Shown: piece after piece, positions 20,149 to 29,768 of the stretch
How the letters are laid out: each line of letters starts with the position of its first letter
Position numbering within the stretch: position 1 is the stretch's first letter
From: Cafeteria roenbergensis
Taxonomy: Eukaryota > Sar > Bigyra > Bicosoecida > Cafeteriaceae
DNA length: 64,000 bases
NCBI GenBank assembly: GCA_008330645.1
Contig: VLTN01000050.1
Location: 186,001 to 250,000 of the forward strand
Direction: 5' to 3'
Position numbers and translations under genes: made by a program
Notes under the pieces: model-generated
Seen by the model: only the letters and a program-made list of their open reading frames with translations
Told to the model about the DNA's origin: nothing
Database searches by the model: none

Positions 20149-23100
20149 TCACAGCATCACTGTGCCTTTGCGCCCGCCCCCCTTGCGCTTCCGCGCCTTG
20201 GCCGCTGGAGCTGGCTTGGCCCGCTTGGCCGGGGGCTCCCCTGCTGGCTGCGCCTGCGCAGCCGCCTTCTGGCGCGCAGCTGCGATTGCTTTGTCAGCCG
20301 CGGACATGTACGCAGGCCGCAGCCCGGGAGCAGCGGGAGGGGCGCGCCGGACGAACGCCGGCTGCTGGCACGCTGCACCCGAAGCTGGAGCACCGGAGCG
20401 CTCCGAAGCTGCGCTGGAGGTCGCGCCGGGGGCCCCGGACGCGCCGTCTCCCACGCCATCCGCGGCCTCGCTGACCTCGCTGTCGCCACGCGCGCGCTTC
20501 GCTGGGCGGGCAGCGTCCGCAGGCGGGGCGGTCTCAGCAACCGTGGGTGCGCCCGCATCGGAGTCCTCCGCCGGCTCGTCGCCCTCGAGCCCGGGCAAGG
20601 CGCCCTCGTCGAGAGACGCCCGGCGCTTTGTGGCCAGGGAGCCGACGCCACCCGTGCGGTGGCTCACGCGCAGCTCGTGAAGCGACGCCGTTGTGATGGA
20701 GGTTCGCCCTCGCACGGTGAGCACGCCTGGACTCGTCATGGAGGTCGACGCGCCGTCCATCCCCCACCCGCCGGCTGCCTCCCCAGCCAGCTCCGCGCCC
20801 TCCTTCGAGGCCGCAACCTCGTCCTTGCCGAGAAGGGACGCCGCCGCAGCGTCGCCCTCGGCCTTGACAGGCGCCGTGGCTGCTCCAGCGTCCTCCGTCC
20901 AAGTGGACGTGGACCTCATGCCCATCCGCAGCTCGTCTTCGCGGCGCATCTCCGCAGTGGCAGCTTCGCGACGACGCAACAGCGTGGCCGAATCGGGAAG
21001 CCCGGGCGCCGAGGACGCCAAGTCCGGCGCGGCGGCGGAGGACGCAGCAGCGGCAGCAGGCACACCAGCGAGCTCAGTGAAGGCCCGCCTGGGCAGCGCC
21101 TCCCATGGCACCACGCTTGCAGCCAGTCCTAGCGTCTCCGCCGCATCCGCAGCGTCAAAGCTCTTGAGGACGTGGTCCGCCCAGTGCTGCAGCGCAGCTG
21201 GGGGGACGCGCAGCGCCGCCAGGGCAGCCGGGCCGGTCGGGCGAGCCGGGACTGCCCCGTCTCGCGACGCCTGCGCCCTGTCGAAGCGCAGGCCCACGAA
21301 GAAGGTCTTCATCGGCTGCCTGCCCTCGTCGATCGCCTGCTGGAACGCCTCGTCGGCGCCGCGCGTTGCTCCGTCGTCGTCGCCCATGGCGGCCTGCGTT
21401 GCGGCGTGGTACGCCTCCGCCTCGTCGTCAGAAGCCAAGGCGGCCTCCGCCGCTGCGCTCGCGGTGGAAATTTCCGTGGCTTCATCCGTAGCCGCCCCCT
21501 CGGCAGCCGTGCCCGCAGGGGCCTCGGATGCGTCGGTGCCTGCTGCTGCGGCGGGCGCGTCGGGCTCTGGCGCTGGCGTCACCACTGGGTCAGCGTCAGC
21601 AAAGCCTTCGTCTTCGGCGGCGGGCTGCTCGCCTCCTGCCGCGGCGGGGCCATGACGAGCAGGGGCTGCGGCATCGTCGCCCTCCTCCCGCGGCTGCTTG
21701 AGTGCGCTGTCCGCGTCCGCATCACGGGGTTCGTCGGCGTCCCATCCCGCCTCCTTGGACGGCTGGTCCGAGGGCGGCTCTGCCGCTGTCGCGTCCGCCG
21801 ACTCGTCTGCCGCGTCAGCAGCCTCGTCGATGTCGGCAAGCCCCGGGACGCCGCCTCCCATGGCGTCGATCAGCGGCTGTCCCGGCTGCCACCCTGTGGT
21901 AGCCGCCACCGCAGCCGCCGCCGCCTCTGCCGCGGCTGCAGCCAGCTCCGCGTCACCGTGCTCGCCGTGCGCCTGCACGGCCGCCTCGGCCTCGCGCCTC
22001 GCTACTCGCGCCGGGTCCTCCCGCTCCCACTCTAGCGACCGCGGGTACGGGAAGATGGTCGAGAGGTGCCTGGATGCGCCCTCCAGCGCACGAACCAGGT
22101 GCCGCAGCCTGCTTTCAATGTACCCCACGAACCGGCCGTGGACGGACCCGTCAGTGCTCCAAGCGTGCACCACAATGTAGCCGTCGTTTTCAAAGAGGAA
22201 GTTGTCGCTCTCGAACAGGGGCGCCCAGGCCGAAGGGTCGGACGGGTCGGGGCCAGCCAGCACGCTCGTCATCACGTGCATTCCGCGCTGCGCAGCAGGG
22301 GAGGACGCGCATCAACATCGACAGGTCACCTCTTGCGCACGCGCTGTGGCGCGGGGGGGGGGGGGGGGGTTGGCCACTGGCTCCGCCCCGGCAGCAGCAG
22401 GAGCGGCGCGAGGCGCGCGTGTGAACACGAAGCCGCAGCGCGCCCGAGCACTCAGGGCCGCCACGCCCGGACTCGGCAATGACCATGCGCGGCAGGCAGG
22501 CAGCACGGCCGGGGTGGGAAGGGGGCACTCACTCGGAACTCCTTCCGCATCACGTCCAGCGTCGAGGCCAGAACGTTGTAGGTGGAGGACGCGCAAGGGA
22601 ACGCAGGGGTGATGATGGGCATGAGGTCGCGGGCGTCGCTGGCGTTGCGCACCGGGTTCCAGACCTTTTGCCCGGTGGGGATGTCCGGTCGGACATAGGA
22701 CTTGGTGATGAACACGGGAGCCGGCCACTTCCACGTCGCAAGGAAGTAGAAGAGGCGGAAGAGCGTGCCTGCGGCGTCTCGAGCGGGGTACCGCTGGCAG
22801 AAGTACGCTGCCAGGATGGCGAGGTTCACGCCTCCCAGGAACCCGAGCTTGTTTGAGTACATGCCGCGGCGCTTGCACCAGAGGCGGCACGCCCGCAGCA
22901 CCACGCGGAAGGTCTCATAGTCCGGGACCAGCCGCACCAGCATCTCCGTCACGCGAGGGCCGTTCAGCGAACGCACAGAGTCCACGTCCGTGCCTTTGAG
23001 CACCAAGTCGTCCAGGATGTCCAGTCCGCCGTTGGGGGGCACCGTCGGGCGGTCGAGGCGGCAGAACAGCAAATCCACCTCGATGCCGTCCAGCTCCACT

Positions 23101-23552
23101 TCTGTCATGGGCACACCAGCGTTCGGGATGGGGCGCACTTTTGCAATGCCTGGAATGCGTCTGAGCCTTGCGGTCATGCCGTCAAAAAAGTCGGCACTCG
23201 TCACGAACCTGGGCGTCACACAAATCGCGTCCACATCTGCCCCTGGACCCGCCACGCCAAGCCGATACGAGCCCGAAATATAAAGGTCGCCACCCGCGTC
23301 GGCAGCTGCTGCGAGGGTGGCGTACAGGCCCTTGGAGAGGGCCAGCTCCGCGACCCAGTCTCGCAGCGCCCGCTGCAACGACTGAATGACCAGCTCGCGC
23401 GCCACCAGGTCCATGCTGGAGCACACGGGGCTCTCCTCCGCCAGAAGCGAGAGGAGACCTTCCGTTCCGGCCTTCTCCGCGGGCGTGGGGCCTTTGGTGC
23501 ACAGGGGGGGGCGCGGCTGCAGCCGAAGCCGGGCACTGGAGTCCACAGACAT
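20149..23552 (-). CDS. PAP: Canonical nuclear poly(A) polymerase with large acidic insertion
   Basis: Adds poly(A) tails to pre-mRNA. Exons on the minus strand are 23552-22533 and 22287-20149 (donor gtgagt, acceptor cgcag, phase 0), giving 1052 aa. The nucleotidyltransferase core has ISGSYRLGVAGPGADVDAI, with the two metal-binding Asp near residue 103, and a third Asp in VELDGIEVDLLF near 157. The central domain follows (RACRLWCKRRGMYSNKLGFL, FFLATWKWPAPV-like, FPCASSTYNVLAS). In the RNA-binding domain, IFPYPRSLEW is separated from MKTFFVGLRFD by roughly 230 Ala/Glu/Asp-rich residues; these elements are normally close. The tail is basic (PAKRAKPAPAAKARKRKGG), probably a nuclear signal. The start is the first ATG before the conserved PRPPLCTKGPT segment. 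Confidence 0.92.
22353..22369 (-). repeat. G17/C17 homopolymer in the poly(A) polymerase intron
   Basis: Seventeen consecutive G on the plus strand, read as C17 in the transcript, about 65 bases before the intron acceptor at 22288. Probably part of a pyrimidine-rich tract. Confidence 0.8.
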
Positions 23553-23830
23553 GCTTCCCGGAGCCCGTCGGGGGCGCGCAAAGCGCTCTGAGCCGACGCT
23601 GCGGCGAGCCGAGCCAAGCAGACGAGGGACCTGTCGACGACCGAGGGGTGCGGGCTCCGCAGCCGAGTGGAGGAGTGCCCCAGCCGGGCAGCGCCGCTCA
23701 CGGAGTTCCGAGGGCTCTTGCAAGCGTTGTGTGCTCCCGGGCAAATATTCGTGGCCTGGCTCCGGTTGCGGTGGTGGGCTTCCTCGCGGCACTCTCCTCA
23801 ACCGAGAGGGGAGCACTCGCCCCTCGGGCA

Positions 23831-26447
23831 ATGCGATTCATGCAGGCAACACTGGTGTGCTGCCTGACCCTTGCCGCGGCTGCGATGGGCTCGGGGCTGC
23901 TGAGCGTGGAGATCGGCTCGCAGGGATCCGCAATCTTGTCCGTCAACGGCAAGCAGTGGCTCTCCACCAACGAGACCGAGGTCTTCACGGCCGGGGCCAT
24001 GCAGAACGCGAGCAGCGGCGCGCTCGAGCCGGGGCCGACGACCACGACGACCGGCTTCGACTCCTACGGCACCTTCAAGCGAGTTGCACAGGACTGGACC
24101 GTCACTGCCACCGGCGAGGCCTTCACCACGGCGATCCGTGACTACACGGCGCACTCGGACCTTGTGGTGTTCGAGCAGGTGAGCCCCGAGGCACGAGGCG
24201 CGGCTGCCTGAACGGAGCAGCGCGGCCATTGCGGCGGCTTCTCTGTTGGGGACACATCTTGCAGTCGTCCCTGCGCCCGCTCGTCGGCGGCTGGTTCCCC
24301 CACTTTCCTTTTCCACCCAATGACACGTTTGCCACTCGCAACCCCGCACGCTGCAGAACTACCCGAGCGGGATCGCCTCTCTGGAGGCGGCTGACAAGAA
24401 CGCGGCGGGAACCGCCTACCCCGTGCTGCAGCAGCCTGCTGCAGCCGCTCCGCCCACTCTGGGCTACCTCACGTGGGCCGGCAACATGGCCTGCCCCGGT
24501 GCCGAGAAGCAGTGCACGTTCACCGGCCCGCTGGACTCCTGGACCACCTGGGCGATCCCGGGCGGCATCGACGGAGGCGCGCCTCTCGTGCTCTTCGACG
24601 ACTCCCCAGAGCAGGCCACCATGGTGATTGCCCCGGCCTCCAACTTCATGGCAGCCTCCCACGTGTACTCCACGGGCGCGGTCCAGGCTGGCGTGCTTGG
24701 CAGCGTGACCTCCATCCCGGCCGGCTGGTCTGTGGAGTTTTCGGTGACCGCCGGGCGCGGAGTGACCGACACGATGCTTGCTTGGGGCCGCGGCCTGCTG
24801 GCGCGCTACGGCAAGCAGCCGATGCAGGTGCCCGGCGACGGGCGCGACCGCACCGTGGACATGCTCAGCTACTACACCGACAACGGCGCAGGTGAGCGCG
24901 TTGCTGCAGAACGAATCGACCGGGCTCCCCGCCTGCGCCCAAGAGCCCAGCAGCCTGTCTCTCTAGCGCGCCTCTTGCCGGTTGTTGTGCGTGCCGCAGG
25001 CTACTACTATTGCACGGAGGAGAACAAGACCTACGCGGACACCCTGGTGGACGTGGCGAAGCACGCCGCCGGTTTCATCCCCTACCGCGCCATGCAGATC
25101 GACTCGTGGTGGTACTTCAAGAGCCCGGTCACCAACGGCGTTGTCTCGTGGACGCCCATGCCCTCGGTCTTCCCGTACGGCCTCGAGGCAGTGCACAAGG
25201 AGATCGGCATGCCCTTCGTGGCCCACAACAGGTACTGGGACGCCCACAACGTCTACGCCACGCAGAACGGCGGCAGCTACCAGTTCATCGTGGAGGAGCG
25301 CCTCGCCATTCCCACCGAGGAGCAGTTCTGGGTCGACCTGTTCCAGAACGGCACCAAGTGGGGCCTGGCGGTGTACGAGCAGGACTGGCTTCACAACGAA
25401 TTCGAGGAGCTCAACGCCACGCTGACCAGCGCGACGCTGGGCCGCGAGTGGCTGCTTCAGATGGGCCGCGGGGCTGAGGCTGCGGAGATCACCATCCAGT
25501 ACTGCATGCCGTACCCACGCCACGTGCTCCAGTCGGTTGAGGTGCCGGCCGTGACGCAGAGCCGGGCGTCGGACGACTACAGCCCGCAGAACGACCAGTG
25601 GAGCATCGGCGTGAGCTCTCTCCTCTACCACGCCCTCGGCCTCGCTCCCTGGAAGGACGACACGTGGACGTCGACCAGGACGCAGACGTGCCCCAGCGGC
25701 ACCCACCACTACAAGCACGAGTCCGAGACCGCTCCCGAGCTGGAGCTGATGGTGTCCGCGCTGAGCACGGGTCCCGTGGGGCCCTCCGACCTCATCGGCA
25801 TGGAGGACGCTGATGCCATCCTGCGCACCTGCACCGCCAACGGGGTGATCCTCAAGCCGTCCGTGCCGGCCACCGCCATCGACGCGACCTTCGCCCAGCG
25901 CGCCTTCGGGAGCGGCGGGCCCCAGGGCGAGCTCTGGACGTCCTACTCGGACGTGTCGGGGCAGCGCTTCCACCAGGTGCTGTGCGCCTCGCTCGACGCC
26001 CCGTTCGCAGTGCTGCCGAGCATGCTTAAGGGGGCCGGCGCTCCCTCGGACAGCGCAAGCCAGGTCGCATACCGCTTCAACTCGGGGTACGGCCCGTCGC
26101 CGGGGCCCATCACGTACTCCACTGCCAAGCCCATCCAGTGCCCGGCCAACGACAAGACCAGCCCCAACCTCTGGTACACGGCCCCCGTTCTTCCCTCCGG
26201 GCACGCGCTGCTCGGCGAGATGGACAAGTACGTGCCCGTGTCCCCGCTTCGGTTCACCGACCTCGTGGCAAGCGACGACGGCTTCTCTGTGCGCGTGACG
26301 GGGTCCGAAGGGGAAACGGTCAACGTGTACGTTGCCATGCCCGGCCCCGAGCCCGGGAAGTTCCACGTCAGCATGGCCCTGTGCAGGCTCAAGGCAAGCG
26401 GCAGCGCCATCCTCCGCATGCCGGAAGCGAGCTGCTTGCCGTCCTAG
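23831..26447 (+). CDS. Secreted glycoside-hydrolase-like protein, family not assigned
   Basis: Exons 23831-24178, 24357-24891 and 25000-26447 join to 776 aa. The N-terminus is a clear signal peptide (residues 1-20, MRFMQATLVCCLTLAAAAMG). A beta-rich N-terminal domain carries several potential N-glycosylation sites. The middle looks like a TIM-barrel carbohydrase: DMLSYYTDNGAG (about 284), YRAMQIDSWWYFKSP (about 325), YGLEAVHKEIGMPFVAHN, then AVYEQDWLHNEF and YCMPYPRHVLQS. The pattern recalls clan GH-D-like enzymes (GH27/31/36), but I cannot place it in a family. Asp in IDSWWY and in EQDWL are plausible acid residues. It is divergent from poly(A) polymerase with 278 bases between starts. Intron 2 (108 nt) is stop-free and in frame, so a retained-intron isoform would add 36 residues inside the barrel. 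Confidence 0.72.
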
Positions 26448-26624
26448 AGAGCGTCCGTGCGCGGCCAGGCATCCTCTCGGCGAGCACGGTCAAGGCGCGG
26501 AACCTCTGGGCCCGTCCTGCGGCCGTCGAGACGTGTGAATGTTTGCGATGCCGGCAAATAAGTCGCAGCAGCACACCCGCACTTGCCGAATCTCGGGTGC
26601 CTCACACAGCTCTTTCAAACGAAC

Positions 26625-27381
26625 ATGGCTGCAGGCTCGCCTGCACCGCACTCGGGGGGCGGGAGAATCGCTGGCTGCGACACCCCTGTCGAAGCGGACC
26701 ACGCCGCGGCGAGCGGCCATGGCGACGCGTCCGCGTGCGCGCCCAAGTCCGCGGCCACGAAGCGGGCCGAGTACTTGTCTTGGGACGACTACTTCATGTC
26801 CTTGGCGTTTTTGTCGGCCCAGCGGTCGAAGGTGAGCGGAGCTGGGGACGCGGGGCGTCCGCCTGGGATCGAATTGCGCCCGAACTCGGCCGCAACTCCT
26901 CGCTTGCTCCCGCCGGCCTTTGCAGGACCCCTCCACGCAAGTGGGCGCGTGCATTGTCGACGAGGACAACCGCATCGTGTCGGTGGGGTACAACGGGTTC
27001 CCACGTGGCTGCTCCGATGAGGAGCTGCCTTGGGCTCGCGTTGCGGACTCGCCACTCGACACCAAGTACATGTACGTGTGCCACGCTGAGGTCAACGCCG
27101 TCATGAACAAGAACACGGCATCCCTCAAGGGTGCGCGCATGTACGTTGCCCTCTTCCCCTGCAACGAGTGCGCCAAGATCATCATCCAGTCCGGAATTGC
27201 GGAGGTGGTCTACCTGAGCGACAAGTACCATAGTGAGGACGCCTACGTGGCTTCGCGCCGGCTCTTCGATATGGCAGGAGTGAGCTATCGACAGCTGGTT
27301 CCGTCGACCTCGCGGGTGGTCCTGGACCTGCGGCCGGACAGCGCGTCGCGGGAGGACGACGCCGAAGGCCGCCTCAGCTGA
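26625..27381 (+). CDS. DCTD: Deoxycytidylate (dCMP) deaminase
   Basis: Converts dCMP to dUMP for dTTP synthesis. Exons 26625-26831 and 26926-27381 (phase 0) give 220 aa. A variable 55-residue N-terminus precedes [20 protein letters not shown], then across the splice [19 protein letters not shown]. The zinc site is complete: CHAEVNAV (His and catalytic Glu near residues 121-124) and PCNEC (near 147). DKYHSEDAY and LFDMAGV are typical of eukaryotic DCTD. The ATG was chosen as the first in the frame; much of the N-terminus is not conserved. It lies 177 bases after the glycosidase-like gene and converges on ZNG1. Confident call. Confidence 0.94.
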
Positions 27382-27651
27382 TGCGAGACCCAAGGCGCTG
27401 ACTCCGACTTCCGGACTCTTCCCGAGCCCTCCTCGTGCGGGCCGGTGCGCGAGCAGCTTCGTGCGGCTCTCCCTGTGCGGGTGCATCCGTGAACGATTGC
27501 ATGTGTGCGCGTGTGCTTGTGTGCGTGGCTGTGAGCGAGAGGCGAACGGACGCTGCACCCTGCTCCGCGTTCCAGCTTGCAGCATTGCACTTGGAGGCTG
27601 AAGCGCCGGTGTGGCGAGCGCTCCAGGGGCGCACAGCCCACGCCGCCGCAC

Positions 27652-28040
27652 TCACTCCTCATCCTCGGCCGTCGTTGCGGCGGTGGCCTCGGCCTCTGCA
27701 ATCTCCTCCTCAGTGGCGAGGCACTTGTGGAAGGCCGTCTCGAGGTCGAGCTTGCCTAGCTCCTTGCCGATGAACACGAGGCGGCTCTCGCGCTCCTCGT
27801 CCGCGCCCCAGGGCGCCACAGGGTCGCCGGTGAAGATCATGTGAACGCCCTGGAAGACGAACTTGTCAGCCGCGCCGGCGAAGGCGAGCACGCCCTTCAT
27901 GCGGTAGATGTCAGCGCCGTGCGTCTGAAGCATCGGGCCGAGCCACTCGTTGAAGCGGCCCTCGTGAAGCTGGCCCTTGACGCGGAAGCCGATGGAGCTC
28001 ACGCGGTCGTCGTGGGTGTGGGCGTGCTTGTGGCCGTGGC

Positions 28041-28073
<33 letters not shown>

Positions 28074-29621
28074 ACTCGTCCGTGCACTCGTGGTCGTGAC
28101 CGTGGCCGTGGCCGTGAGCGTGGTCGTGGTCGTGGGAGTGGTCGCATTCGTCCGTGCACTCGTGACTGTGGCCGGCGTCAGCAGCCTCCTCCGTGCGAGG
28201 GCGCTTGGCGGCTGCGCCCTCCTCCTTGGGCAGGAAGGCGGGGTGGTCGGTGAGGATGCGCTCGAGGTCGAAGGCGCGCAGATTGAGCACGGCATCGAGG
28301 TCGACCTCGCAGTTCGTGCAAGGCACCACGTCGGCAGTGGCGTTGATGCGCTTGATGCGGCTGATGATGCGAGCCTGGTCGGCCTTGTCGGGCACAAGGT
28401 CGAGCCTGCGAGGGTATGGGAGGCAGACAGCCGCGAGTCGGACAGCTTCTGGTCAGGCAGGCGGCGGGGCGACGGGTAAGGGGAAGCGGCGCCCCCATGC
28501 CCGCCCGCCGCCCGCCCGCCCACGGGGGCGCGCAGCCGTGCGTCGACTGCTGCGCACCGCGCTACTCGCACGGTCGCGGGCCAAGGCGAAAGGGGCTCAC
28601 TTGTTCAGGAGGATGCGGTCGGCGAAGCCCACCTGCTCGACGCTCTCGTTGATCGCCCCTCCCGGCTTCTCCTCGTCCAGGTGCTCTTCGATGTGCTTGG
28701 CGTCCACAACGGTGACGATGGAGTCGAGGCGCGCGGCGGCGCTGAGCTTCTTGTCCATGAAGAAGGTCTGCGCCACGGGTGCCGGGTCGGCAAGGCCAGT
28801 CGTCTCGATGATGATGCCGTCGAGCTTCTTCGCCTTCTTGAGGATCTTGGACATGATGCGGATCAGGTCGCCGCGCACGGTGCAGCTGCGAGGGCACGGG
28901 GACAGGGCGAAACCACTTCAAAACTCTCGCGAGGGATGCTAGGGGGCGGGCGCACGGCTCACGCGCGTGCGGATGACGTCGCTTCCGCAGCGGCCTGAAG
29001 AGCAGCGCGAAGCAATGGCTCACCAGATGCAGCCGTTGTTCATCTCGAAGATCTCCTCGTCGGTGTCAAACTTTTGCTTGACGAGCGCATCGTCGATGCC
29101 GACCTGCGAGGCGGGCGTCGGGAACGACGATGGCGGCCAAATGGGCTTTGCAAACGCGCGGACAGGAGTCCCCACACGTGCGCCCAAGCCGCAGCAACGC
29201 GCTCACCGAGCCGTACTCGTTCTCAATCACAGCGTACTTCTTGCCGTGCGCGGTGGTGAGGATGTGGTTCAGCAGGGTGGTCTTGCCGGAGCCGAGGAAG
29301 CCTGCGAGCAAACGGGGGCAAGAGGAGGGAGGGGAGTGTCGGAGTTGCGCCAGAGCCCAAGAGGCGAGGCTGCCCGTCACCAAGCGCGGGGCGCAAGCAG
29401 CACGCGGTGACTGGTCCGGGCGAGACCCGAGGCAAGCGAGCTGCCGGGCAAGGGAGCGTGCAAGGGGGGCGTGGCGGTCGCGGGACCTTCCAGGACGAAC
29501 CTGTCAGGATGGTGACCGGGAGCCGCTTGTCCTTGTCGCCGCCCTTGACAACGCTGGAGCTGACGGAAGGCAACGAGGCTGCCGGAGCTGCCGCCGCCGC
29601 TGCTGCTGCTGCTGCTGCCAT
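27652..29621 (-). CDS. ZNG1: ZNG1/COG0523 zinc-chaperone GTPase (CobW family)
   Basis: GTP-dependent metallochaperone of the family that delivers zinc to methionine aminopeptidase 1. Minus-strand exons 29621-29501, 29301-29207, 29103-29024, 28885-28601 and 28405-27652 join to 444 aa. Poly-Ala N-terminus, then [20 protein letters not shown] (Walker A across intron 1). Next come [23 protein letters not shown] with the CxCC metal motif split by intron 3, and [13 protein letters not shown]. The G4 motif is NKLD, restored across intron 4. A His/Asp-rich loop (28012-28172) contains HECTDECDH twice and long HDHDH/HGHGH runs, longer than usual. The CobW C-terminal domain follows ([38 protein letters not shown]). 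Intron 1 has a gttcgt donor. Strong call. Confidence 0.94.
28012..28172 (-). repeat. His-rich metal-binding repeat region in ZNG1
   Basis: Tandem cac/gac codons encode His-Asp and His-Gly dipeptides around two copies of HECTDECDH. The two copies suggest an internal duplication. Confidence 0.8.
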
Positions 29622-29768
29622 GGGTTCCGTCGGTCCCCAAGTGCCGGCGAGCGCTGCGCTCCGCTTCTCGGCAGAGGCGCCTTGCCCGCCAGCGACGCTT
29701 AGAGGGCCTTTTGCAGCGCGTGCAACGCCGCTCACCCAGCAGTGGCGGCAGGCGGTACCGCTGGCGTT
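29622..29768. promoter_or_regulatory. 147-bp bidirectional promoter region, ZNG1 / TPR-flavodoxin gene
   Basis: Only 147 bases separate the start codons of two divergent genes, so their promoters and 5' UTRs must share this stretch. No TATA-like element was seen; the region is GC-rich. Confidence 0.5.
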
